A stretch of 9,514 nucleotides of DNA from Yimella sp. GTDB lineage: Bacteria; Actinomycetota; Actinomycetes; Actinomycetales; Dermatophilaceae. Of the stretch, positions 1 to 7,180 are shown in pieces; the first letter of the stretch is position 1, and each line of letters opens with the position of its first letter. Where the stretch lies: the NCBI GenBank assembly GCA_030150425.1, contig JASLFY010000217.1, positions 1 through 9,514 of the forward strand. Reading direction: 5' to 3'. The position numbers were made by a program, and so were the translations under genes. The notes beneath the pieces were generated by a model. That model saw only the letters and a list, made by a program, of their open reading frames with translations, was not told where the DNA came from and ran no database searches.

Positions 1-1185
1 GTCCAGGAAGTCGGACTTCTCCAGGTTCTGGGCGTGCGGCCGGACCTGCGTCCACGCGGCCTCGCCGAGCGCCTGCCGGGCGGCGTCCTGGCCGCTGTTG
101 TGCTGGGTGCGGCTCAACACCTGGCGGCGGATCGAGCGCAACTGCTGCGGGTCGATGTTGACCGGGTGGCCGGCGATCATCGCCCGGAAACGCTCCGGGG
201 CGTCGGGCGCGACGTCCCGCGCCGCGCGGGCCAGCACGCGCCGGATCCGCAGCGATCCCTTGACCGCGGCGGCGGCCGGCGGGTCGAGCCGTACGGCGGT
301 CATGCCCTCGATGACGTCGCCGAGGGACCGCAGCGTGACGGTGTCCTCACCCAGGGAGGGCAGCACCCGCTCGATGTACGCGGTGTACGCCGCCGACGGG
401 CCGACGACGAGGATGCCGCCCGCTTCGTACTTGCGTCGGTCGGAGTAGAGCAGATAGGCGGCGCGGTGCAACGCGACGACGGTCTTTCCGGTGCCCGGAC
501 CGCCGGTGATCTCGGTGACGCCGCGCGCGGTGGCGCGGATCGCCTGGTCCTGGTGCTGCTGGATGGTGGCGACGATGTCGCGCATCTGCCCGCCGCGGCT
601 GCGGGTTAACGCGGCCATCAGGGCACCGTCGCCGACGACGACCATGTCGTCCGGCGCCTCCGGCACCATCAGGTCGTCCTCGACACCGATCACCTGGATG
701 TCGCGGCAGCGCAGCACGCGCCGGCGGATCACGTTCTTCGGATCGGACGGGGTCGCCTGGTAGAACGGCGCGGCGGCCGGGGCGCGCCAGTCGATGACCA
801 GCGGTTCGTACTCGTCGTCGCGCACCCCGAGGCGGCCGACGTAGCGGATCTCGCGGGTCTCGCCGCTGGGGTCGGGGCGGTCGTGGTCGAGGTCGAGGCG
901 GCCGAAGACGAGGCCTTCGTACTGGGTCTCCAGCGAGCGGCGACGGCGACCGGCGTTGAACACCAACGCATCCCGCTCGAAGAGTCCGGTGATCTCCTCC
1001 TCGCGCACCTCACCGGTGCGCGACGACCGACCGCGGGCCAGGCCCTCCGCCTCGACCAGAGCGGCGCGGTCACCCGCCTTGCGCAGTTCGCGGTACACCC
1101 GGTCGACGTGGGCCTGCTCGTGGGCGATCTCCTGCCGCACCGCCGCCGACGTCGCGTCGGTCGCGGACGACCCCGTCGCAGTCAT
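1..1185 (-). CDS. helR: RNA polymerase-recycling helicase, HelD/HelR type (partial, N-terminal 395 residues)
   Basis: Superfamily 1 (UvrD-like) ATPase of the HelD/HelR family. Members bind RNA polymerase, insert arms into its channels and release stalled or rifamycin-blocked enzyme. The frame is open from the ATG at 1185 to the left edge. Residues 18-37 are a charged helix (EIAHEQAHVDRVYRELRKA), the expected N-terminal coiled-coil arm. Residues 116-135 hold the family hallmark VGRLGVRDD.EPLVIDWRAP. A Q-motif-like IQQHQDQAI lies at 208-216, followed by Walker A GGPGTGKT at 228-235 (bases 481-504) in domain 1A. Family members are roughly 700-750 residues, so the remaining helicase motifs lie outside the window. 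The start is supported by a GGTGGGGG purine run just upstream. The HelR subclass (rifamycin resistance) is inferred; a plain HelD or UvrD-like label is the alternative. It follows the LuxR-type gene with a 65-bp gap and appears to have its own promoter. Confidence 0.9.
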   Translation of the reverse strand, partial: MTATGSSATDATSAAVRQEIAHEQAHVDRVYRELRKAGDRAALVEAEGLARGRSSRTGEVREEEITGLFERDALVFNAGRRRRSLETQYEGLVFGRLDLDHDRPDPSGETREIRYVGRLGVRDDEYEPLVIDWRAPAAAPFYQATPSDPKNVIRRRVLRCRDIQVIGVEDDLMVPEAPDDMVVVGDGALMAALTRSRGGQMRDIVATIQQHQDQAIRATARGVTEITGGPGTGKTVVALHRAAYLLYSDRRKYEAGGILVVGPSAAYTAYIERVLPSLGEDTVTLRSLGDVIEGMTAVRLDPPAAAAVKGSLRIRRVLARAARDVAPDAPERFRAMIAGHPVNIDPQQLRSIRRQVLSRTQHNSGQDAARQALGEAAWTQVRPHAQNLEKSDFLD

Positions 1186-1224
1186 GGAACCCCCACCAGT
1201 CGCTGGAACCCGAACAAGCGCAGA

Positions 1225-1254
1225 AGTCTACGCGGCGGCGGGTGGGTGTTTCAG
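1225..1254 (-). promoter_or_regulatory. Candidate promoter of the helR-like gene
   Basis: Read on the minus strand, CTGAAA (1254-1249; 4 of 6 matches to TTGACA) is followed after 18 bp by TAGACT (1230-1225), a good actinobacterial -10 box. The start point would fall near 1218, giving a leader of about 33 nt that contains the GGTGGGGG ribosome site. The -35 overlaps the stop codon of the upstream regulator gene. I do not see the rifamycin-associated inverted repeat known from some rifamycin-inducible genes, so rifamycin induction is not supported here. Confidence 0.45.
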
Positions 1255-2294
1255 ATCAGGCCACGCTTGGCGGCCACGACCCCGGCCTGGAAGCGGGTGT
1301 CGCTGTCGAGGGTTTCCATCATCGCCCGCACCCGGCGCTCGATCGTGCGCTGCGAGACGTTCATGCTGCGCGCAATGGCGCCGTCGGTCGCTCCGCCGGC
1401 GAGCATCCGCAGGATCTGTCGGTCGCGGTCCTCCCGGTCGTTGCCGCTCTGGCTGCGGGTCCACGTGTTGTTCGAGCGCCACGCGGCCTCGACCAGCGCC
1501 AGGGTCGCCCGCGCGACGTGGGGTTCGGTGATCGACAGCCCGACGATCTCGGTCGGGTCGGCCGGGTCGGTGAGGTCGAGCACCGCGTGGCCACGATCGT
1601 TGGCGAACACGGTGAACGGGAGTCCGGAGCTGAAGCGGTGCTGCTCGCCCGCGGCGGTGCGGGCATCGACCACCTCGGCGATCCGGGGGATCGTCAGCAG
1701 TTCCACGTCCAACGTCGCGCGCGCGTCCATCTGGTCCCCGGCGTAGTTGCGCATCGGCAGGCGGTGGAATTCCTCGGGCAGGCCGATCAACCATCGGGTG
1801 TAGGGCGTATCCGCGCAGAACGAAACGACTTTCGTCCCGGCGCTGCCCATCAGCTCCCGCGTGACGTAGGCAATCGACTCGACCGTCGTCAGTCGCTGGA
1901 AGTCGTTCGTCTCGCCGGGGGCGCCGGCCGCGTTGGCGGCGTAGACCCGGGCCAGGGCGGGCGCGGAGCGGCGAATGGTGCGGGCGTACTCCTCGAGCCG
2001 GCTGGCGAAGGCTGGGAGGGCGAGGTCCGGGGGCTGCGCCTGCCAGGTGGTCGGCCCGATCCGGCGCACGATCCCGCGCTCGAGCATCAGCTCCATCGCG
2101 CGCTCGATGAAGTCCGCCGAGAACCCGTGGTGCATCAGGTCCTTGGTGGTGATCGTCGGGGACTCCAACAGTGCGAGGTAGATCGCGGTGTTGTTGTCAT
2201 TGACCTCGAGGTCATGGATGTTGAGGCCGCTCGAGCCGGTGGAATCCGTTGTCGCCGAGGCAGTTTCGGATGCCGAGGAGCGCTTGGCTGGCAT
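1251..2294 (-). CDS. LuxR-type HTH transcriptional regulator with TrmB-like N-terminal region
   Basis: A 347-residue DNA-binding regulator. The first 25 residues are a Ser/Thr/Ala-rich, probably disordered tail. Residues 29-85 (LEVNDNNTAIYLALLESPTI.. through the RGIVRRIG wing) resemble the TrmB-like winged-helix found at the N-terminus of many actinobacterial LuxR-type regulators. The middle (about 95-280) is a presumed sensor or phospholipase-D-like fold with no motif I can assign. The C-terminus (290-347) is a clear LuxR/FixJ-type helix-turn-helix: DRQILRMLAGGATDGAIARSM followed by the recognition helix NVSQRTIERRVRAMM. There is no response-regulator receiver domain. The frame stays open 44 codons further upstream, but the ATG at 2294 is chosen because AGGGAGGG lies 9 bases before it and because the upstream extension covers the promoter. 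It is co-oriented with the helR-like gene 65 bp downstream. The ligand and targets are unknown. Confidence 0.85.
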   Translation of the reverse strand: MPAKRSSASETASATTDSTGSSGLNIHDLEVNDNNTAIYLALLESPTITTKDLMHHGFSADFIERAMELMLERGIVRRIGPTTWQAQPPDLALPAFASRLEEYARTIRRSAPALARVYAANAAGAPGETNDFQRLTTVESIAYVTRELMGSAGTKVVSFCADTPYTRWLIGLPEEFHRLPMRNYAGDQMDARATLDVELLTIPRIAEVVDARTAAGEQHRFSSGLPFTVFANDRGHAVLDLTDPADPTEIVGLSITEPHVARATLALVEAAWRSNNTWTRSQSGNDREDRDRQILRMLAGGATDGAIARSMNVSQRTIERRVRAMMETLDSDTRFQAGVVAAKRGLI

Positions 2295-2329
2295 GGTCGG
2301 GGTCCCTCCCTGTCGACCGGACGCCCACC

Positions 2330-2360
2330 AGTATGGCTGATTTTGGCGGATTTCCGTCAT
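2330..2360 (-). promoter_or_regulatory. Candidate promoter of the LuxR-type regulator gene
   Basis: On the minus strand, ATGACG (2360-2355; 4 of 6 matches to TTGACA) precedes CATACT (2335-2330) by 19 bp. The spacing is slightly long and the -10 begins with C, so this is a weak match. The predicted start near 2323 leaves a 29-nt leader containing AGGGAGGG. The promoter lies inside the 2339-2371 dyad. Confidence 0.35.
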
Positions 2361-2371
2361 TGGCAAAAATC
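2339..2371. promoter_or_regulatory. Imperfect inverted repeat over the regulator promoter, possible operator
   Basis: The left arm GATTTTGGC (2339-2347) and the right arm GCAAAAATC (2363-2371) are inverted copies matching at 8 of 9 positions, separated by 15 bp. The region is notably AT-rich for this window. It overlaps the -35 and spacer of the candidate promoter for the LuxR-type gene, an arrangement compatible with autoregulation. This is inference from position only. Confidence 0.4.
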
Positions 2372-2423
2372 CGTCGCGTCTCAGTTGGACACTGCGAACT
2401 TTCGTGGGCAATAGTTGATCCAG

Positions 2424-2437
2424 CAACCTTCGGGTTG
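2424..2437 (+). other. Short hairpin with UUCG tetraloop in the purD upstream region
   Basis: CAACC-TTCG-GGTTG is a perfect 5-bp stem closed by the very stable C(UUCG)G tetraloop. It has no following T-run, so it is not an intrinsic terminator. It would matter only if transcription toward purD starts upstream of it, which the leaderless promoter proposed at 2564 does not require. Confidence 0.4.
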
Positions 2438-2493
2438 TGCGAGCCGCCAGGCGTGTTGTCGGATCCCCCCTCCGACCAACCCCGGCGCTCGTA

Positions 2494-2541
2494 GCGGGTC
2501 CCTCCCGAGAGACCTCCCCCCTGACTTTCGGGAGGGCCCGC
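2494..2541. repeat. Strong inverted repeat 35 bp upstream of purD
   Basis: Left arm GCGGG-T-CCCTCCCGA (2494-2508) pairs with right arm TCGGGAGGG-CCCGC (2528-2541): a 9-bp stem and a 5-bp stem separated by a single bulged T, around a 19-nt loop. A pyrimidine stretch (CCTTCTTCCTCCCTC) follows, but there is no T-run. It could be a terminator isolating purD from upstream transcription, an operator dyad just upstream of the purD -35 region, or a leader structure if a more distal promoter is used. The sequence alone does not decide between these. Confidence 0.55.
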
Positions 2542-2563
2542 TGCCTTCTTCCTCCCTCACCCG

Positions 2564-2575
2564 TAGGCTCGAACC

Positions 2576-2576
<1 letters not shown>
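2564..2576 (+). promoter_or_regulatory. Candidate leaderless promoter of purD
   Basis: The -10 box TAGGCT (2564-2569) is followed by exactly six bases and then the GTG start at 2576. With standard -10 geometry, transcription would begin on the G of the start codon, giving a leaderless mRNA. This agrees with the lack of a convincing Shine-Dalgarno sequence before purD. The -35 position (CTGCCT, 2541-2546, 17-bp spacer) matches the consensus only weakly. The same TAGGCTC block stands at the same distance from the start of the gene ending at 7981. Confidence 0.55.
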
Positions 2577-3841
<1,265 letters not shown>

Positions 3842-3851
3842 CACCGACGGA

Positions 3852-3894
3852 CAGCACGAAGGGCGCGACCGAACGGTCGCGCCCTTCTGTGCTG
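3852..3894. terminator. Bidirectional terminator between purD and the csbD-like gene
   Basis: A perfect 12-bp stem AAGGGCGCGACC (3859-3870) / GGTCGCGCCCTT (3875-3886) with a GAAC loop. It is extended by an outer 6-bp stem CAGCAC (3852-3857) / GTGCTG (3889-3894) across a small internal loop. It sits 11 bp after each of the two convergent stop codons. There is no long T-run, as is common in high-GC actinobacteria. Confidence 0.85.
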
Positions 3895-3905
3895 CGGTGT
3901 TCCGG

Positions 3906-4103
3906 TCAGTTGCCGGTCAGGCCGTCCTTGAGGTCCTGGGCGGCGTCCTTGACGTGTTCGCCGGCCTGCTTGCCCTTGGCCTCCGCCTGGGTGGCGGCGC
4001 CGTCGGCCTGCTGGCTCTCGTCGCCGCGGGCATCGCCCAGCGTCTCCTGGGCCTTGCCCTTCAACTCGTCGACCTTGTTGCTGATCTTGTCGCCGATACC
4101 CAT
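3906..4103 (-). CDS. CsbD-like small stress protein
   Basis: A 65-residue, highly hydrophilic protein rich in Ala, Lys, Gln, Asp and Gly, lacking Cys and Trp. It opens with the CsbD-family signature MGIGDKISNKVDELKGKAQETLGD (consensus D-K..N K.e.lkGk.ke..G), and then continues as an amphipathic, low-complexity chain (AEAKGKQAGEHVKDAAQDLKD). CsbD-like proteins are induced by general stress in many bacteria (SigB control in Bacillus), but their molecular role is unknown. The start at 4103 is supported by GAAGGAG eight to nine bases upstream. I find no clear alternative-sigma promoter in the 85 bp shared with purC. It is convergent with purD and divergent from purC, and is probably transcribed alone. 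Confidence 0.85.
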   Translation of the reverse strand: MGIGDKISNKVDELKGKAQETLGDARGDESQQADGAATQAEAKGKQAGEHVKDAAQDLKDGLTGN

Positions 4104-4145
4104 GGTGTTTCTCCTTCGATTGAAGACTGGATGTTTCGATCCTGC

Positions 4146-4162
4146 CTCGCCGAACCGGCGAG
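4146..4162. promoter_or_regulatory. Perfect dyad between csbD-like gene and purC
   Basis: CTCGCC-GAACC-GGCGAG is a perfect 6-bp inverted repeat with a 5-bp spacer, inside the 85-bp divergent region. It lies 26 bp before the purC start, so it could be a hairpin in the purC leader or an operator for either gene. I could not find a convincing -35/-10 pair for either gene around it. Confidence 0.35.
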
Positions 4163-4173
4163 TGGGTGGTTAC

Positions 4174-4178
4174 GGGAG
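4174..4178 (+). promoter_or_regulatory. Ribosome binding site deciding the purC start
   Basis: GGGAG lies 10 bases before the ATG at 4189. An in-frame ATG at 4180 is only 1 base from this site and would add Met-Ile-Cys before the conserved N-terminus, so 4189 is preferred. Confidence 0.6.
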
Positions 4179-4188
4179 AATGATCTGC

Positions 4189-5061
4189 ATGACTCTCGAG
4201 CTCCCCGGCTACACCCATGTCTACTCCGGCAAGGTGCGCGACCTCTACACCCCGACGGGGGAGGAGAATCAGCTGCTGCTGGTCGCCTCGGACCGCATCT
4301 CCGCCTTCGACTTCGTGCTCGACACCCCGATCCCGGACAAGGGGAAGGTGCTGACCCAGCTGTCGCTGTGGTGGTTCGAGCAGTTGCAGGACCTGCTGCC
4401 CAACCACGTGGTGTCCACCGAAGTGCCCGAGGCCGTCGCCGGCCGTGCGGTGCTGGTCGAGAAGCTCGACATGGTTCCTGTCGAGTGTGTGGCGCGCTGC
4501 TACCTGACCGGCGGCGGTCTGGCCGACTACACCGCGACGGGTGTCGTCTCCGGGGTTCAGCTGCCCGCCGGCCTGGTCGACGGCTCCGAACTGCCCGAGC
4601 CGATCTTCACCCCGTCGACCAAGGCGCCGGTGGGTGAACACGACGAACCGATCTCGTACGACCAGGTAGTCGCCGAGATCGGCGCACCGCTGGCCGAGCA
4701 GGTGCGCGACCTGACCATCGCAATCCTCAAGCGGGGCAACGAGATCGCCGCCGAACGCGGCATCCTGCTGGCCGACACCAAGGTCGAGTTCGGCCGCCGC
4801 GCTGACGGCACGCTCGTGCTCGCCGACGAGGTGCTGACCCCCGACTCCTCGCGCTTCTGGCCGGCCGACCAGTACGCCCCGGGCCGCCCGCAGCCGTCGT
4901 TCGACAAGCAGTACGTCCGCGACTGGCTGACCTCGCCGGCCTCCGGGTGGGACCGCCACGGCGGCGAGGCCCCGCCGGCCCTGCCGGACGACGTCGTCGA
5001 ACAGACCCGCGCGAAGTACGTCGAGGCGTACGAGCGACTGACCGGGCGCACCTTCGCCTGA
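4189..5061 (+). CDS. purC: Phosphoribosylaminoimidazole-succinocarboxamide synthase (SAICAR synthetase)
   Basis: Cytoplasmic ATP-dependent enzyme that condenses carboxyaminoimidazole ribonucleotide (CAIR) with aspartate to form SAICAR in IMP synthesis. The 290 residues fit the longer, yeast/actinobacterial-type PurC. Visible motifs are the ATP-binding SGKVRDLY (13-20), SDRISAFD (34-41), the substrate motif VPVECVARCYLTGG (96-109), TPSTKAP (141-147), LADTKVEFG (194-202) and DEVLTPDSSRFWP (213-225). The reading frame is open far upstream through purD, but the conserved N-terminus and the GGGAG site fix the start at 4189. It is divergent from the csbD-like gene and convergent with the protease gene. 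No purS/purQ/purL follows, unlike the arrangement in many related genomes. Confidence 0.97.
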   Translation: MTLELPGYTHVYSGKVRDLYTPTGEENQLLLVASDRISAFDFVLDTPIPDKGKVLTQLSLWWFEQLQDLLPNHVVSTEVPEAVAGRAVLVEKLDMVPVECVARCYLTGGGLADYTATGVVSGVQLPAGLVDGSELPEPIFTPSTKAPVGEHDEPISYDQVVAEIGAPLAEQVRDLTIAILKRGNEIAAERGILLADTKVEFGRRADGTLVLADEVLTPDSSRFWPADQYAPGRPQPSFDKQYVRDWLTSPASGWDRHGGEAPPALPDDVVEQTRAKYVEAYERLTGRTFA

Positions 5062-5074
5062 CCACGGACGTACG

Positions 5075-5112
5075 GAACGGGCCGGCACTCCTGAGGGAGT
5101 GCCGGCCCGTTC
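5075..5112. terminator. Bidirectional terminator between purC and the S53 peptidase gene
   Basis: A perfect 17-bp stem with a TGAG tetraloop: arms 5075-5091 (GAACGGGCCGGCACTCC) and 5096-5112. It begins 14 bp after the purC stop and ends 13 bp from the stop codon of the convergent peptidase gene, so it can serve both genes. Confidence 0.9.
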
Positions 5113-5124
5113 GGCCTTGTCGGC

Positions 5125-7026
5125 TTACTTGAAGGCGCGGATGAACTTCATCCCGTTCGGCGAACCGACGCCGGTCACGTTGTCCCAGCCCTTGGCCGAG
5201 ACGAGGTTCTCCGGCTTACCGTCGAGCGCGACGACCTCCTGGCCCCAGACGGACGACTTGAACCACAAGCCCGCCTTGTTCGCCTGGTTGATGTCGGTGA
5301 TCGCGGCCGAGTGGCGCATCTTGTACAACTTCGGCGCGGCGAGGCCCGCGGTCGAGTGGTTGTACGCCTTGGCCAGGCCGACGATCGCGGCGGTGACCGG
5401 CGACGCCAGCGAGGTGCCGCCGTACGTCGCGTAGCCGACCTCCGAACCGGTCGGGTTGCCGTTGTCGTCGAGGGTGTACGACCGGAACCGCAGGGTGTAG
5501 CCGGTGTACGGGTCGGCGATCGCCGCCACGTCCGGCACCGCGCGCATGGTGGTCGAGGTGGTCACGACACCCTTCTGCCACGACGGCTGCTTCGACACGG
5601 CGCTGACGCCGCCGCCCGCACCGTAGATCGGGTGGGTGGTCAGCACCGAGAACTGGCTCTTGCTCGCGTCGGGCTGGCTGTAGAACTGGTCCTCCCAACC
5701 GGCGTTGACCGGGGTCTGGCCGTTGGCCAGCATGCCGACCGAGGTGCCACCGACCGCCGTGGTGTAGGCGCTCGAGGCCGGGTAGCCGATGTGCGGCTTG
5801 CCGTCCGGAGTGCCGCCGGCACCGAGGTCGTTGCTGGTCGAGTTGTTGCCGTCGTCACCGCTCGAGGCGAACGTCGAGATGCCGGTCAGCGCGGCCTGCT
5901 GCAGCGGACGGTCCCACGCGGCCATGTCGGCGGCGGTCATGCCGTCGTCGTACGGCATGCCGAACGACATCGAGATGGTCGTCACCTTGTGGGCGTCGAT
6001 CATCTTCTGCATCTCGGCGGTGAGGTCGGCGTCGTAGCAGGACGCGGCGCCGTAGTAGCGGATCGCGGCGTTCGGTGCGATGGCGTGGGTCGACTGGACG
6101 TCCAGCGCCTGCTCGCCCTGGATGTCGTACGGACCGCAGTCGGCCATGCCGGCGTCGGCCGGCTCGATGACGCCCTGGTAGTCGGTCAGCGCCGGGTAGC
6201 CCGCGGCCGTCATGTAGTCGTTGGTCGTCTTCTGGATGTCGGTGTCGCCGCCCCAGAGCAGGATGCCGAGGGTGGGCTTGAGCCCCTTCGCGTCCTGGAC
6301 GCCGTACATCTTCTGCAGGTCGGCGGGCAAGTAGCCGCAGATGTAGTTCGACTCGTTCGCGTACTTCTTCGCGCTCGGGAGGAGGTGGTCGCCCCAGTAG
6401 TTGGCGCAGTCGGTGGAGCCGTCGGTCGCCGGGTTCTTCGACTTCTTGGCGGGCGCGACGGTGGAACGCGAACTGCCGTCCAGGGCAGTGCTGTTCGGGG
6501 TGACGCGGTGGACCGTGTTCAGGCCGGCGATGCCGCTGATGCCCAGGTCCGACGGGACGCTGGGTGCCTTGTCGACGGACAGGCCGCGGACGCCGTGCAG
6601 GCTGGCCTTGTGCATGGTGACGCCGAAGGTCTTGTTGACCTTGGCGACGTCGCCGGACACCTCGACCTGGGCGCCGTTGACGCTGGAGTACTTCACCGAG
6701 AAGCCCTGCGACTTCGCCCAACCGGCGACCTTGCTGACCGAAGCGGCAGTCGGGGCGAACTTGGCGGCGTACTCCGCCGGGGTCACGCTCTGGCCGCGGT
6801 CGATCATCGACTGGGCGAGGGCGGCGTTGCGCAGCGGCAACTGCAGGGTGACGGACATCGGGGTGCCGGCCGCGGCCGCACCGTCGACCTTGAGGGCGGA
6901 GCTGGTGAGCTTGCCCGAGTTGGCCAGAACCGACTTGCCGTTGCCGGCGGCGTGCGCCGGTAGTGCCGGCATGACTGCCGCCGTGGAGAGGGCCGCGATC
7001 GCGGCCAGGGCAGAACGACGCTTCAT
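5125..7026 (-). CDS. Secreted S53 (sedolisin/kumamolisin-type) serine-carboxyl peptidase
   Basis: Exported endopeptidase precursor of 633 residues, probably active in acidic conditions outside the cell. The N-terminus (MKRRS, a hydrophobic Ala/Leu core, then PAHA before AGNGK) is a Sec signal peptide with likely cleavage after residue 26 or 27. Residues 53-175 form the Pro-kumamolisin activation domain, removed on maturation. The catalytic domain follows a Lys/Ser/Pro-rich linker (188-205). The S53 residues are all visible: Glu305 and Asp309 in GEQALDVQ, oxyanion Asp391 in FASSGDDG, and the nucleophile Ser539 in YGGTSLASP. The C-terminal calcium site is represented by TDIN (Asp578) and GWDNVTGVGSPNG (Asp615). 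Four Cys (207, 230, 297, 330) could form two disulfides. The ATG at 7026 has GGGAG eight bases upstream; the 20-codon upstream extension has no signal-peptide character. It is convergent with purC, and the spermidine-synthase-like gene lies 154 bp upstream in the same direction. Confidence 0.93.
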   Translation of the reverse strand: MKRRSALAAIAALSTAAVMPALPAHAAGNGKSVLANSGKLTSSALKVDGAAAAGTPMSVTLQLPLRNAALAQSMIDRGQSVTPAEYAAKFAPTAASVSKVAGWAKSQGFSVKYSSVNGAQVEVSGDVAKVNKTFGVTMHKASLHGVRGLSVDKAPSVPSDLGISGIAGLNTVHRVTPNSTALDGSSRSTVAPAKKSKNPATDGSTDCANYWGDHLLPSAKKYANESNYICGYLPADLQKMYGVQDAKGLKPTLGILLWGGDTDIQKTTNDYMTAAGYPALTDYQGVIEPADAGMADCGPYDIQGEQALDVQSTHAIAPNAAIRYYGAASCYDADLTAEMQKMIDAHKVTTISMSFGMPYDDGMTAADMAAWDRPLQQAALTGISTFASSGDDGNNSTSNDLGAGGTPDGKPHIGYPASSAYTTAVGGTSVGMLANGQTPVNAGWEDQFYSQPDASKSQFSVLTTHPIYGAGGGVSAVSKQPSWQKGVVTTSTTMRAVPDVAAIADPYTGYTLRFRSYTLDDNGNPTGSEVGYATYGGTSLASPVTAAIVGLAKAYNHSTAGLAAPKLYKMRHSAAITDINQANKAGLWFKSSVWGQEVVALDGKPENLVSAKGWDNVTGVGSPNGMKFIRAFK

Positions 7027-7086
7027 GAAGGTTGCTCCCTGGGGGTGAGGAAAGCCGGTGGCCACAGCCGGTCGCCGGACTTTCAA

Positions 7087-7092
7087 AAACTA
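7087..7092 (-). promoter_or_regulatory. Candidate -10 box for the S53 peptidase gene
   Basis: TAGTTT on the minus strand fits TANNNT and would start transcription near 7080, about 54 nt before the ATG. No TTGACA-like -35 stands 17-18 bp upstream (ACCCGC or CACCCG), which would suit an activator-dependent promoter. The -35 position is flanked by GGATC/GATCC half-sites (7116-7120 and 7094-7098). Confidence 0.35.
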
Positions 7093-7140
7093 GGATCGCG
7101 GCGACGCCTGCGGGTGATCCGAACGAAATTGCCAGCACAT

Positions 7141-7169
7141 TCCCAGGTTTTGCAGGTTTCTCCCAGGTT
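7141..7169 (-). repeat. Three phased AACCTG repeats upstream of the S53 peptidase promoter
   Basis: On the plus strand CAGGTT occurs at 7144-7149, 7153-7158 and 7164-7169; the outer two are part of identical TCCCAGGTT 9-mers exactly 20 bp apart. Read toward the protease gene this is AACCTGGGA-N11-AACCTGGGA with a third AACCTG between. The near-helical phasing and the position about 60-90 bp upstream of the predicted start suggest an activator site. The binding factor is not recognisable. Confidence 0.45.
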
Positions 7170-7180
7170 CGGCCGTCGTC

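Noticed and set aside
1186..1250. Possible rifamycin-associated inverted repeat upstream of the helR-like gene.
   Set aside because: No matching inverted repeat is present in the 65-bp gap; only an ordinary -35/-10 candidate is seen.
2333..2494. A 53-codon plus-strand reading frame upstream of purD, ending at the foot of the 2494-2541 hairpin, as a possible leader peptide.
   Set aside because: Its third codon positions lack the strong G/C bias of real genes here, it has no ribosome site, and it lies over the AT-rich promoter/dyad region of the opposing gene.
5311..6963. A 550-codon plus-strand frame opposite the protease gene.
   Set aside because: Arg/Val/Gly-rich shadow translation with no family motifs; the minus strand encodes a complete S53 peptidase.
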